Assembly: GCA_021405325.1 (NCBI GenBank)
Contig: QWII01000035.1
Coordinates: forward strand, 90,666 to 154,665
Source of the DNA: Caldilinea sp. CFX5
GTDB lineage: Bacteria > Chloroflexota > Anaerolineae > Caldilineales > Caldilineaceae
Length of the DNA: 64,000 nt
Reading direction: 5' to 3'
A program made the translations under genes and the position numbers. Below are positions 43,429 to 51,964 of the stretch, one piece after another; position 1 is the first letter of the stretch; each line of letters starts with the position of its first letter. The notes under the pieces were generated by a model. The model did no database searches, had not been told where the DNA came from, and saw only the letters and a list, made by a program, of their open reading frames with translations.

Positions 43429-44481
43429 ATGACAACAAAAATTGGTATCGGTGTGATCAGCTTTGCCCACGGCCACGCCAACGCCTACTGCCAGCGCATG
43501 TTGACCTATGACGATGTCAAGCTGGTCGCCTGCTGGGATGACAACGCACAACGAGGCCAGGACGCCGCCGGCAAATATGGCATGACGTTTACGCCTCATG
43601 TGGAAGATGTTCTGAATCACCCGGAGATTCACGGCGTCATCATCACCTGCGAGACCAACCGCCATGCTGAGATGGTGCTGGCGGCAGCCGCGGCGGGCAA
43701 GGACATCCTCTGTCAAAAACCGATGGCGTTGACCCTGGCCGACTGTGATCGCATGGCCGCCGCCGTGGACAAAGCCGGGGTCCGCTTTATGATGGCTTAC
43801 CAGATGCGTCGTGACCCTTCCAACATCAAGATGAAAGAGATCTTGGAAAGCGGCGCGCTGGGCAAGATCAGCCTCTTCCGCCGCCGCCACTCGATTCCGG
43901 TGCTGCTCAACCCCGGTTTTGTCAACGGCTTGACCCGCTGGCACTTCGACCCGGAAAAGAATATGGGTATGTTCATGGACGACGCCTCCCACGCCACCGA
44001 CTTGATCCACTGGATGATGGGCAAGCCGATCAGCGTCATGGCCGAGATTCAGAACACCGTCACCGACTTCTCGCCGGATGACACGGGTGTTGCCATCTAT
44101 CGCTTTGCCGGCGGTGCTATGGCCGTGCTGGTCAACTCCTCGGTGACGCTGGCCGGTGAAAATACCACCGAAATCTATGGCGACCAGGGCGTCTTGATCC
44201 AAAACCATGACGACGCCCCATCGACAACGCCCCCCTTACCGCCCGGTGCGATCAACCTCAAAGTGTGGACCAAAACCAAACCAGCTTGGGAAGACCTGGG
44301 CATCCCCATCCCCTCCAGCCACGGTGAACGTATTGCCGGCGTCCCGCGCTCTTTCGTCGATTGTTTAAAAAATGACACCCCGCCCGATGTCACCGCCGCC
44401 GATGGCCGCATGTCGGTAGAAATGGTGCTGGCCGCCTACCAATCGGCCAAAGAAGGACGCCGGGTAACCTTTCCGTTGTGA
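43429..44481 (+). CDS. Gfo/Idh/MocA-family oxidoreductase
   Basis: The 350-residue NAD(P)-dependent sugar or inositol dehydrogenase starts at MTTKIGIGVISFAHG. The Rossmann start is unusual (GIGVISFAHGHANAY; the normal GxGxxG is weakly kept). The catalytic Lys region is clear in GKDILCQKPMALTLADCDRM, and a C-terminal beta domain follows. It is paired with a second family member at 44597, from which it is separated by a 31-bp perfect palindrome. Confidence 0.88.
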   Translation: MTTKIGIGVISFAHGHANAYCQRMLTYDDVKLVACWDDNAQRGQDAAGKYGMTFTPHVEDVLNHPEIHGVIITCETNRHAEMVLAAAAAGKDILCQKPMALTLADCDRMAAAVDKAGVRFMMAYQMRRDPSNIKMKEILESGALGKISLFRRRHSIPVLLNPGFVNGLTRWHFDPEKNMGMFMDDASHATDLIHWMMGKPISVMAEIQNTVTDFSPDDTGVAIYRFAGGAMAVLVNSSVTLAGENTTEIYGDQGVLIQNHDDAPSTTPPLPPGAINLKVWTKTKPAWEDLGIPIPSSHGERIAGVPRSFVDCLKNDTPPDVTAADGRMSVEMVLAAYQSAKEGRRVTFPL

Positions 44482-44493
44482 GTGAATACGAAC

Positions 44494-44571
44494 CACAACA
44501 ACGGATTTAGGAAGTAACGGATTTGCTCCTCTTGCAGAAAAAATCCGTTACTTCCTAAATCCGTTGTTGTG
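44494..44571. repeat. Perfect 31-bp palindrome between the two oxidoreductase genes
   Basis: The arm at 44494-44524 (starts CACAACAACGGATTTAGG) is exactly complementary to 44541-44571, with a 16-base loop. It begins 12 bases after a stop codon and ends 25 bases before the next ATG. It could be a terminator, an mRNA-stabilising hairpin or a miniature mobile element. Confidence 0.95.
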
Positions 44572-44596
44572 TTGTGTGGAAAGAAAGATAACATGT

Positions 44597-45760
44597 ATGA
44601 CTGACTTACAAATCGGCGTCATCGGGGCCGGGGGGCGAGGTGGACTGGCGGCCTATGCCCATCAACCGGGCGCGGGTTCACGGATTGTGGCCTGTTGCGA
44701 CATGGATGCGGCGACTCTTCAACGCTGTCGCGAACGCTACGGCAACGACATTTTTACCACAAACGAATATCAAGCGCTCCTGGAACGGGACCTGGACGCC
44801 GTCTTTGTCGCCACGCCGGATTACTGGCACGAAGAACATGCGATTGCCGCGCTCGCCGCCGGCAAAGCGGTCTACTTGGAAAAGCCATTAGCCATCACCA
44901 TCCCCGGCTGTGACCGCATTCTGGCAACCGCTGTGCGCACCAACGGCACGCTCTACCTTGGCCACAACATGCGCCACATGGCCTTTGTCCTCAAGATGAA
45001 AGAACTGATCGACAGCGGCGCCATCGGCGAAATCAAGACCGCCTGGTGTCGCCACTTTGTCGGTCACGGCGGCGACTTCTACTACAAAGACTGGCACGCC
45101 GACCGCCGCTACAGCACCGGTTTGTTGCTGCAAAAAGCGACCCATGATCTCGATGTGATGCACTGGCTCTGTGGTGGGTACAGCCGGTTGGTCAACGCCC
45201 TCGGCGGCTTGACCCTCTTCGGCCAAATCACCGACCGTATCGGGCCGGACGAGAAGGGGCGCAACCCCGGCGCGCGCCTGGAACATTGGCCGCCGCTCAC
45301 CCACAAGCAACTCTTCCACACCGTCGATGTCGAAGATGTGAGCATGATGAACATGCTGCTCGACAACGGCATCTATGCCGCCTACCAGCAGTGTCACTTC
45401 ACGCCCGACTACTGGCGCAACTACACCTTTATCGGCACCGAAGGCCGGCTCGAAAATGTGGGCAACGGTGAAGATGAGAAAACGGTGATCAAGATCTGGA
45501 ATAAGCGCCATCATGGCTATGCCGAAGCCGATGTCATTGTCCCCATTTCCATCGAAAAAGGCAGCCACGGCGGTGCTGATCCAAAGATTGTCAACGAGTT
45601 TTTGGCAGTGGTGCGTGGGAATGCCAGGCCAAGCACGTCACCGGTAGCGGCGCGCTACAGTGTGGCGGCGGGCTGTGCGGCGACAGAGTCGTTGCGGAAT
45701 GGCGGCAAGCCGGTGGAGATTGAACGGTTGCCGGCGACAGTTGAAGCCTATTTTGCCTAA
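44597..45760 (+). CDS. Gfo/Idh/MocA-family oxidoreductase
   Basis: The 387-residue protein starts at MTDLQIGVIGAGGRGGLAAY, with a good Rossmann GxGxxG. The catalytic-lysine motif GKAVYLEKPLAI (EKP) is present, as is a substrate-side His in KATHDLDVMHWLCGG. It is longer than its upstream neighbour and only distantly similar. An earlier in-frame ATG at 44564 overlaps the palindrome and is unlikely. Probable role: oxidation or epimerisation of a sugar released by the nearby glycosidase and lyase. Confidence 0.9.
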   Translation: MTDLQIGVIGAGGRGGLAAYAHQPGAGSRIVACCDMDAATLQRCRERYGNDIFTTNEYQALLERDLDAVFVATPDYWHEEHAIAALAAGKAVYLEKPLAITIPGCDRILATAVRTNGTLYLGHNMRHMAFVLKMKELIDSGAIGEIKTAWCRHFVGHGGDFYYKDWHADRRYSTGLLLQKATHDLDVMHWLCGGYSRLVNALGGLTLFGQITDRIGPDEKGRNPGARLEHWPPLTHKQLFHTVDVEDVSMMNMLLDNGIYAAYQQCHFTPDYWRNYTFIGTEGRLENVGNGEDEKTVIKIWNKRHHGYAEADVIVPISIEKGSHGGADPKIVNEFLAVVRGNARPSTSPVAARYSVAAGCAATESLRNGGKPVEIERLPATVEAYFA

Positions 45761-45785
45761 GAGGCTGTTTGAAAAGGGAACTTTC

Positions 45786-45955
45786 GGGGATAGTAGGTGC
45801 GGTTTGTAACCGCACGGGTTTATCGGAACTACGAGGCCGTGCGGTTATATGAAGGTTAGGAAAATAAACCGGTAATCGTAGTAATCGTAGGTGCGGTTTG
45901 TAACCGCACGGTTCTCAGGGAACAAGTGCGGTTACAAACCGCACCTTAGACCATG
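45786..45955. repeat. Repeated GTGCGGTTTGTAACCGCAC palindromes
   Basis: The 308-bp gap 45761-46068 has no gene. A GTGCGGTT/AACCGCAC hairpin lies at about 45797-45815. A second, larger palindrome has a perfect 20-bp arm, GGTGCGGTTTGTAACCGCAC, at about 45890-45910, with its complement near 45927-45947. These look like dispersed intergenic repeats. Confidence 0.8.
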
Positions 45956-46068
45956 GTGGTTCCGCCAACCAAATAGTAACCGTAACTGTCCAAAAAACAG
46001 ATCGATCGTAGTCGTCAACGCCGCTAACCGGTTGAACGGATAACGCGATCTGGCTTTCCACATATCTG

Positions 46069-46473
46069 CTAAATCGTATAGTCCCGCTTTCCCGAAATGC
46101 TCATCAGCGGGCGCAACCCCATTTGCGCTGAGAAGAGGTCAGGTAATAAACGAGTGTTGTCGATATAGAAACCAAGCCGCATTCGCCACAGCCGCTGTAA
46201 GTAGACGGAAGCCATATAATAAGTTTTCAGATCTAGCGCTAACCCTGAATCGAGTTGATTAACGAGTTGTTCGACGATTGGCGCTAACTCTGGTCGACGG
46301 ATAAACAACGGTACCAACGCCAGTTGTAACCGTGAATCGGGTTGACTGACCAATGCCAAAAGCAGCGCCTCATCATCCGGCGCTGGGTCGAGCAACAGGG
46401 CATCGCTGGGGGCGAGATAACGAATGACCTGTTGGCGCAAAGTTGCCACAAGCGTTTCGCGTTGATAGTTCAT
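46069..46473 (-). CDS. Unknown helical protein
   Basis: The 134-residue, largely helical and Leu-rich protein (ETLVATLRQQVIRYL, LYLQRLWRMRLGFYI-type text) has no recognised motif. It has no membrane segment or signal peptide. It is divergent from the oligogalacturonate-lyase-like gene at 46627. A regulatory or chaperone-like role cannot be judged from sequence alone. Confidence 0.6.
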   Translation of the reverse strand: MNYQRETLVATLRQQVIRYLAPSDALLLDPAPDDEALLLALVSQPDSRLQLALVPLFIRRPELAPIVEQLVNQLDSGLALDLKTYYMASVYLQRLWRMRLGFYIDNTRLLPDLFSAQMGLRPLMSISGKRDYTI

Positions 46474-46626
46474 GGCAAACCATTATAGCGTTACCCAGGG
46501 ATTTGGCGAAATTTACAAGTCGATCTCGGGGCCACCCCTTCCCATCAATTGCCGTCTCTAGCCATCTTACGCTATACTACCATTGGATGCGTAGCCAAAA
46601 ACGCTAGTGAACATGGAGATACAACA

Positions 46627-47772
46627 ATGAGCAAAGGTGAGCAGTTTCCGACCGAGTGGCGTATCTATCCCGACCCGATCAGCGGTGTGCCGGTGCAGCA
46701 ACTGACCAACTATAAAGGGCATAGCCACCATTTCTATTTCACCAATCCCGGTTGGTATGACCATGACCGCCGGCTGCTCTTTTCATCGGATCGAGGCAAC
46801 CGCACCAATCTGTACAGCCTTGAACTAGAGAGCGGGATAATTACCCAGTTGACCGATCTCGACCCCGTGCCTTTGCCGCGCGAAGTTGAGTTCCTGCGCG
46901 CCTGTGTCAGCGCGCAAAACAACGAAGCCTATTTCTGGCACGAATACAAACTGATGGCGCTCGATCTGGCGACGTTGGACGAGCGGGTACTCTATACGAT
47001 GCCCTATAACTTTGATGTCTCCATGATCAACGTCACGGCCGACGGTAAATTTGTCTGTGCCAGCATCTCTGAAGATATGTCGGGGCGCTTTCCGGTTGAT
47101 CTGCTGCGGGGCTATGTCGGCTTTCGCGAGACTTGGGAGGCGCGCCCGCTCAGCCGGATTATGCGGGTGGCGGTCAATGGCCGCGGCGCCGATGTCGTCT
47201 GGGAAGAGGAATATTGGGTCGGCCATGTCAACACCTCACCGACCCAACCCCATCTGCTCACCTTCTGTCATGAAGGCCCCTGGCAACTGGTCGATAATCG
47301 GATCTGGGGGCTGGACATGGACACCGGTCGCGCCTGGCAAATCCGCCCCCGTGAAGAGCCGGAAGAGCGGATCGGCCATGAATATTGGCACGCCGATGGT
47401 ATTCATGTCAGCTATCATGGCTGGAAAACCAGTGGCGACAAATTCTTCGGCAAAGTGCGCTATGACAACACCGAACGGCAGGAGTACGCCTTCCCCCACA
47501 CCACCGGTCACATCCACTCTAACGATTTCAACCTGATCGTCGGCGATGGCGGCCAGGTAGTGCGCCTCTGGCAGTGGAATGGCAACGGCTTTGACGGCCC
47601 CAAAGCGCTCTGTCAACACCGCAGCAGTATGCACATCCAACAGACCCACGTCCACCCGCGCTTCAGCCCCGATGGCGGTTATGTGGTTTTCACCAGCGAT
47701 GTGTCGGGGTATGGGAATGTGTACCGGGTGGCGGTGACGGATTTTCAAACGCTTCCTGATGTAGAGGACTAA
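46627..47772 (+). CDS. Oligogalacturonate-lyase-like beta-propeller protein (PL22 type)
   Basis: The 381-residue protein starts at MSKGEQFPTEW. It has propeller motifs (HHFYFTNPGWYDHDRRLLFSSDR shortened to its core NPGWYDHDRRLLFSSD, and VHPRFSPDGGYVVFTSDVSG) and conserved His residues (GHEYWHADG, IQQTHVHPRFS), typical of oligogalacturonate lyases that cut unsaturated pectin fragments in the cytoplasm by beta-elimination using a metal held by His and Gln. It fits with the neighbouring oxidoreductases and GH3 enzyme as a plant-polysaccharide set. Confidence 0.85.
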   Translation: MSKGEQFPTEWRIYPDPISGVPVQQLTNYKGHSHHFYFTNPGWYDHDRRLLFSSDRGNRTNLYSLELESGIITQLTDLDPVPLPREVEFLRACVSAQNNEAYFWHEYKLMALDLATLDERVLYTMPYNFDVSMINVTADGKFVCASISEDMSGRFPVDLLRGYVGFRETWEARPLSRIMRVAVNGRGADVVWEEEYWVGHVNTSPTQPHLLTFCHEGPWQLVDNRIWGLDMDTGRAWQIRPREEPEERIGHEYWHADGIHVSYHGWKTSGDKFFGKVRYDNTERQEYAFPHTTGHIHSNDFNLIVGDGGQVVRLWQWNGNGFDGPKALCQHRSSMHIQQTHVHPRFSPDGGYVVFTSDVSGYGNVYRVAVTDFQTLPDVED

Positions 47773-47811
47773 CTGATCGGCAAGGTGTCAGCGCCTGTGT
47801 TGTGCTGCGGT

Positions 47812-48117
47812 TCAGGCGTGCGTAAGCAGGTCTGGGGCTTCCTGGGCGAGTTTTTCTGTGAGCCAGGTTTGGATCAAGCGTTGGTAAGGAATCCCACAGC
47901 GGTCGGCGAGGGTTTCCAACGCTTTGAGGAAGTCCGTGCGTAGGCGCAGATCGACGGGTGCGGTGAGAGAGTCGGTGCGAATGAAGACAAATGGTTCTTC
48001 AGCCGGCTCCATTTCGCCGATGTAAGGAGCGGTATCATTTGTTTGAAACCAGGCAATCAATTCTTCATCAGTTTGGAAATCTGGTAGCTTTGGCATAGTT
48101 GTTTTCTCGGTTGCCAC
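47812..48117 (-). CDS. BrnA/CopG-type antitoxin-like protein
   Basis: The product is 101 residues from a GTG at 48117 (or an ATG at 48096). The start MPKLPDFQTDEELIAWFQTND and the ribbon-helix-helix-like tail VDLRLRTDFLKALETLADRCGIPYQRLIQTWL (core DLRLRTDFLKALETLA) match the type II antitoxins that pair with BrnT. The toxin gene immediately upstream on the same strand is reduced to its C-terminal end, so this antitoxin is an orphan. Confidence 0.75.
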   Translation of the reverse strand: MATEKTTMPKLPDFQTDEELIAWFQTNDTAPYIGEMEPAEEPFVFIRTDSLTAPVDLRLRTDFLKALETLADRCGIPYQRLIQTWLTEKLAQEAPDLLTHA

Positions 48118-48119
48118 CC

Positions 48120-48248
48120 TTAGCGGCGAACCCGACGTTTTTCAGCAGGGATTAGATCACGAGCGGTAATGACGCATACACGACCATTGTCTTTGTGAGC
48201 AAAGATGACAAGTAAAACGAAGCGGTCGCGGTTGCCTATCGGCGCGCC
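48120..48248 (-). pseudogene. BrnT toxin remnant (C-terminal 42 residues)
   Basis: The last part of a minus-strand frame reads GAPIGNRDRFVLLVIFAHKDNG, then VCVITARDLIPAEKRRVRR, which matches the C-terminal half of BrnT RNase toxins (R-x-V-I-S-A-R-x-A-x3-E-R-R). The N-terminal half is absent: upstream sequence in all three minus frames lacks it, and the GH3 gene begins at 48325. It precedes the antitoxin-like gene, the normal BrnT-BrnA order. Confidence 0.65.
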
Positions 48249-48324
48249 ATGCAGGGGCAGGACTTTGCCGAAAGCGCACCTGTAGGGGCTGGTGACTGAG
48301 GAAGCGTGATGAAAGGAAGAAATC

Positions 48325-50154
48325 ATGTCCACACAATGCGCTGTTACCGAAGATGGTTTCGCTTTTCGCGATCTCAACAAAAATGGTCGCCTCGATCCCT
48401 ATGAAGATCCTCGCCTGCCCCTTGAGGAACGGGTGGCCGATCTCCTCGCACAGATGACGCTGGCCGAAAAGGCGGGGCTGATGTTTCAAACCTTTGCCGC
48501 CTCACCGATGGATCGCGCTTCATTGTTGAATGCTGATCTACGGGAAACCCCAGCCGGTCAAATGGTGGTTACGTTGTTGATGAATCATTTCAATTTCCCG
48601 AACTTCCCGACGGCGCGGGCGGCGGCCGAATGGCAGAACAAGATGCAGGCGTTGGCCGAAAGCACACGACTTGGCATCCCCATCACCTTTGCCAGCGACC
48701 CGCGCCATGCCTTTGCCAACAACCCGGCGGTGAGCGCCAACCGCGGCAGCTTTTCGCAGTGGCCGGAGCCGATTGGCCTGGCCGCGACCGGCGACCCGGC
48801 GCTGGTGCAAGAATTTGCCGACATTGCCCGCCAGGAATATGGCGCCGTCGGCATTCGTGTGGCGATCCACCCCATGGCCGACCTGGCGACCGAACCGCGC
48901 TGGGCGCGCATTAACGGCACCTTTGGCGAAGATGCTCACTTATCTGCCCGGATGACCGGCGCCTACATTCGCGGCTTTCAGGGCGCCGAACTAGGCCCGC
49001 AGAGCGTCGCCTGCATGACCAAACATTTCCCCGGCGGCGGCCCGCAGAAGGATGGCGAAGACCCCCACTTCCCCTATGGCAAAGAGCAGATCTATCCCGG
49101 CAACAACTTTGACTATCACCTCATTCCCTTTGAAGCGGCCTTTGCTGCCGGCACCGCCCAGATGATGCCCTATTACGGCCAACCCATCGGTCTGCAATAT
49201 GAGGAGGTCGGCTTTGGCTTCAACAAAGGCATTGTCACCGACCTGCTGCGCGGCAAATATGGCTTCGACGGCGTCGTCTGTACCGACTACAGCCTGGTGA
49301 CGGACAAACAACTGGGGGGCGGCATCTTGTTTGCCACCGCCTGGGGTGTCGAGGAGCTGAGCATCCCCGAACGAGTGAAGAAAATCCTGGACGCCGGTTG
49401 CGACATCCTGGGTGGCGAGAGTTGCCCGGAGGTGATCGTCGAACTGGTGCAGCGCGGGCAGATCAGCGAAGCGCGCCTTGATGAATCGGTGCGGCGCGTC
49501 TTGCGTGATAAGTTCCGGTTGGGGCTTTTCGATAATCCCTATGTGGATGTAGAGGCGGCTGGGCAATTGGTTGGCAATGCGGCCTTTACCGCCGCAGGGG
49601 AATCGGCGCAACGCAAAGCCATCGTTTTGCTGAAAAATGGCGCTGCCGGCGCTAGCTTACCGCTCAGTGGGCGACCGAAGCTTTATGTGGAAAACATTGC
49701 CCCGGCGGTAGCCACTACTTACGGCGAAATCGTACAAGAGCTGGCCGATGCTGATTTCGCCATTCTACGCCTCACCACGCCGTGGGAACAGCGTCAAGGC
49801 AATTTCCTGGAGCAGATGTTTCATGCCGGCGATCTCGATTTCAAAGAGCCGGAAAAGCGTCGCATTCTGAATATTCTCGCCCAACGGCCCACCATTGTCG
49901 TCATCCACCTGGATCGCCCTGCCGTCATCCCTGAAATTGCCGACGGTTGCGCAGCGCTGCTTGGCGAATTTGGCGCCAGTGATGCTGCCGTGCTGGATGT
50001 GCTGTGGGGGAAATTTAACCCCACCGGCAAATTACCCTTTGAGTTGCCATCGTCGATGGACGCTGTGCGCAGTCAACACCCTGATCTGCCCTGTGATTCG
50101 GCAAATCCGCTCTTTCCGTTTGGTCATGGCCTGAGCTATACAACCCATGCCTAG
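48325..50154 (+). CDS. Glycoside hydrolase family 3 beta-glycosidase
   Basis: The 609-residue protein starts at ATG 48325 (GAAAGGAAG upstream) and shows the GH3 layout: LPLEERVADLLAQMTLAEKAG at the start, ACMTKHFPGGGPQKDGED with the conserved KHFPG, and FDGVVCTDYSL, where the Asp is the nucleophile (usually SDW). A second domain ends with GKLPFELPSSMDAV and PLFPFGHGLSYTTH. There is no signal peptide, so it is probably cytoplasmic. It would release glucose- or xylose-type sugars from oligosaccharides. Confidence 0.93.
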   Translation: MSTQCAVTEDGFAFRDLNKNGRLDPYEDPRLPLEERVADLLAQMTLAEKAGLMFQTFAASPMDRASLLNADLRETPAGQMVVTLLMNHFNFPNFPTARAAAEWQNKMQALAESTRLGIPITFASDPRHAFANNPAVSANRGSFSQWPEPIGLAATGDPALVQEFADIARQEYGAVGIRVAIHPMADLATEPRWARINGTFGEDAHLSARMTGAYIRGFQGAELGPQSVACMTKHFPGGGPQKDGEDPHFPYGKEQIYPGNNFDYHLIPFEAAFAAGTAQMMPYYGQPIGLQYEEVGFGFNKGIVTDLLRGKYGFDGVVCTDYSLVTDKQLGGGILFATAWGVEELSIPERVKKILDAGCDILGGESCPEVIVELVQRGQISEARLDESVRRVLRDKFRLGLFDNPYVDVEAAGQLVGNAAFTAAGESAQRKAIVLLKNGAAGASLPLSGRPKLYVENIAPAVATTYGEIVQELADADFAILRLTTPWEQRQGNFLEQMFHAGDLDFKEPEKRRILNILAQRPTIVVIHLDRPAVIPEIADGCAALLGEFGASDAAVLDVLWGKFNPTGKLPFELPSSMDAVRSQHPDLPCDSANPLFPFGHGLSYTTHA

Positions 50155-50166
50155 GGAGAACCACTC

Positions 50167-50904
50167 ATGTCAACGCTGTTAGCCCAAGCAGCCTACGATC
50201 AAATCGCCACCCAATATGCCCAGTCACAACAGCGCTCTGCTGATGACGGTTTTTCCTGGAACCATGATCTGGTCATTCCGAAGCTCTTGCAAGGTGCGGG
50301 TGCTGTGACCGGCCGCGTAGTGTTGGATGCCGGTTGTGGTGAAGGCGTCGTCGCTCGTTACCTGGCCGAACAGGGAGCGACTGTGGTCGGGATCGACATC
50401 TCTGCCCGGCTAATCGAACTAGCGCAGGCGCAAAAGACCGCGCTGTCTATCCACTATGCCGTGCATGATCTGAGCCAACCCTTGCCTCGATATGCGGATC
50501 ACTTTGACCTGGTGGTCAGTAATCTTGTCCTTACTGATGTGGCCGATTACGCCGGCTTTGCCGCCACCCTTACGGCTGTGACCAAAGCCGGGGGCCGGAT
50601 CATGTTGTCACTAACCAACCCCTACTCAGCAGTGATGCGCCAGAAGGTGGCGAGCTACTTCGACTCCGGCACGGCGACGCCCTACCCCTGGGGCGCGGGG
50701 CAAGTCTTTTTCTACCACCGCACCATGCAAGAATACATGGCCGCCTTCCGCGACGCCGGTTGCTATTTGCAAAGCCTGACCGACGTGCAGATGACCGCCG
50801 ACATGGTCGCACAACTGCCGGCGTCCAACCAGGAAATGCCCTGGTTCGCCATGTACGACCGCTTCCCCTTCTTTGTCATCCTCGAATTTGTGCGGATGCG
50901 GTAA
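50167..50904 (+). CDS. SAM-dependent class I methyltransferase
   Basis: The 245-residue methyltransferase has motif I VVLDAGCGEGVVARYLAEQGA, followed by VGIDISARLIELAQAQ and FDLVVSNLVLTDVADY. The start at 50167, 12 bases after the GH3 stop, has GGGAGAA upstream, so it may be co-transcribed with it. The substrate is unknown; it resembles small-molecule or quinone-type methyltransferases only in general. Confidence 0.88.
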   Translation: MSTLLAQAAYDQIATQYAQSQQRSADDGFSWNHDLVIPKLLQGAGAVTGRVVLDAGCGEGVVARYLAEQGATVVGIDISARLIELAQAQKTALSIHYAVHDLSQPLPRYADHFDLVVSNLVLTDVADYAGFAATLTAVTKAGGRIMLSLTNPYSAVMRQKVASYFDSGTATPYPWGAGQVFFYHRTMQEYMAAFRDAGCYLQSLTDVQMTADMVAQLPASNQEMPWFAMYDRFPFFVILEFVRMR

Positions 50905-50951
50905 GCGCGGTGGCGCCACCATCCTGAATGGAAAATACCTGATATGAAAAT

Positions 50952-51019
50952 AACAGGGATTTCACCGATTCCGCCGATTAACGAATAGAAAAATCGGTGC
51001 AATCGGTGAAATCCCTGTT
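50952..51019. repeat. Perfect 19-bp palindrome in the methyltransferase-TetR gap
   Basis: AACAGGGATTTCACCGATT (50952-50970) is exactly complementary to 51001-51019, with weaker pairing beyond. A second, looser palindrome with AACCACAAAGGCACGAAG / CTTCGTGGTT occupies 51071-51131. Both are typical dispersed intergenic repeats. The gap 50905-51256 otherwise holds only the TetR promoter. Confidence 0.9.
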
Positions 51020-51180
51020 GCATTTTCATCGTTATTGGTGTCGAAGACATGTAACCTGATGGGAAAATCAACCACAAAGGCACGAAGTTCACGAAGAAAA
51101 ACCTTTGTGTCCTTGGCGTCTTCGTGGTTCATTTTCATGGTTTGCGGTGTAGTCATTCATGTGGCCTGAATGGAAAATAG

Positions 51181-51209
51181 TTGACAACACTCATCATTCA
51201 TGATAAGAT
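51181..51209 (+). promoter_or_regulatory. Sigma70 promoter of the TetR operon
   Basis: A consensus TTGACA (51181-51186), 17 bases and TAAGAT (51204-51209) lie 48 bases before the TetR start codon. Confidence 0.75.
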
Positions 51210-51235
51210 TTGACCAATTATTTATTTTTGGTCAA
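51210..51235. promoter_or_regulatory. Palindromic operator, probably for the TetR regulator
   Basis: TTGACCAA (51210-51217) and its exact complement TTGGTCAA (51228-51235) are spaced by 10 bases and begin right after the -10 box. A further GGTCAAT follows. The position fits autorepression by the adjacent TetR gene. Confidence 0.7.
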
Positions 51236-51256
51236 TAGGTCAATCGAAGAATACTC

Positions 51257-51964
51257 ATGAGTCAAAATAGATCCGATAACACCGACCGTGAACAACGCAT
51301 TCTTGCTGCGGCGGCCCAGCTAATCGTCCATTACGGCTATGACAAGACCAACGTTAGCGACATTGCCGAGGCGGCGGGTATTAGCAAGGGGGCGGTCTAT
51401 TTACATTTCACCAGCAAAGATGACCTCTTTGAAGCGCTGCTTTACCGCGAAGTGATCAAGTATGGCGAAAGCTGGTTGGCGCATATTGAGGCCGACCCCC
51501 AAGGCGGCACAATCGGCGGCATCTATAAGGCGGTGCTGTATGCGATCAACCACAACCCTTTTATGCGGGCGATTGTCAAACAAGATCCCCGCATTTTTGG
51601 CAACTATCTGCGGAAGCCGCAGCATCTCTTTACCGCCAGCGCCTCGCCGGCGCTGCGGGTCGAATTTCTGCAGGCCATGCAAGCCGCCGGCGCCATTCGT
51701 CGTGATGTTGACCCACAGGTGATGAGCCACATTATGGACATGCTCTCGTATGGGCTGGTTGGGCTGCCGACCAGCAAGCCGGCCCACCAGATCCCGCCCT
51801 TTGACGCCGTGATCGACGCCATCGCCGAGATGATGGATCGCATGTTGACGCCGACAGCGGGTGATCCTGGCGCCGCCGGGAAGCAGGTCATTCGTGACCT
51901 GGCGGCAACAGCGCGCACCCAATTGGATCTGATGTATCGGGCCGCAAAGGAAGGCAATTCATGA
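51257..51964 (+). CDS. TetR-family transcriptional regulator
   Basis: The 235-residue repressor has the TetR HTH at residues 10-55 (EQRILAAAAQLIVHYGYDKTN, core GYDKTNVSDIAEAAGISKGAVYLHF in pieces). The C-terminal ligand domain is variable. The stop overlaps the start of the glycosyltransferase (ATGA at 51961), so regulator and enzyme are one operon. A palindromic site at 51210-51235 over the promoter suggests autorepression lifted by a small-molecule ligand. Confidence 0.92.
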   Translation: MSQNRSDNTDREQRILAAAAQLIVHYGYDKTNVSDIAEAAGISKGAVYLHFTSKDDLFEALLYREVIKYGESWLAHIEADPQGGTIGGIYKAVLYAINHNPFMRAIVKQDPRIFGNYLRKPQHLFTASASPALRVEFLQAMQAAGAIRRDVDPQVMSHIMDMLSYGLVGLPTSKPAHQIPPFDAVIDAIAEMMDRMLTPTAGDPGAAGKQVIRDLAATARTQLDLMYRAAKEGNS

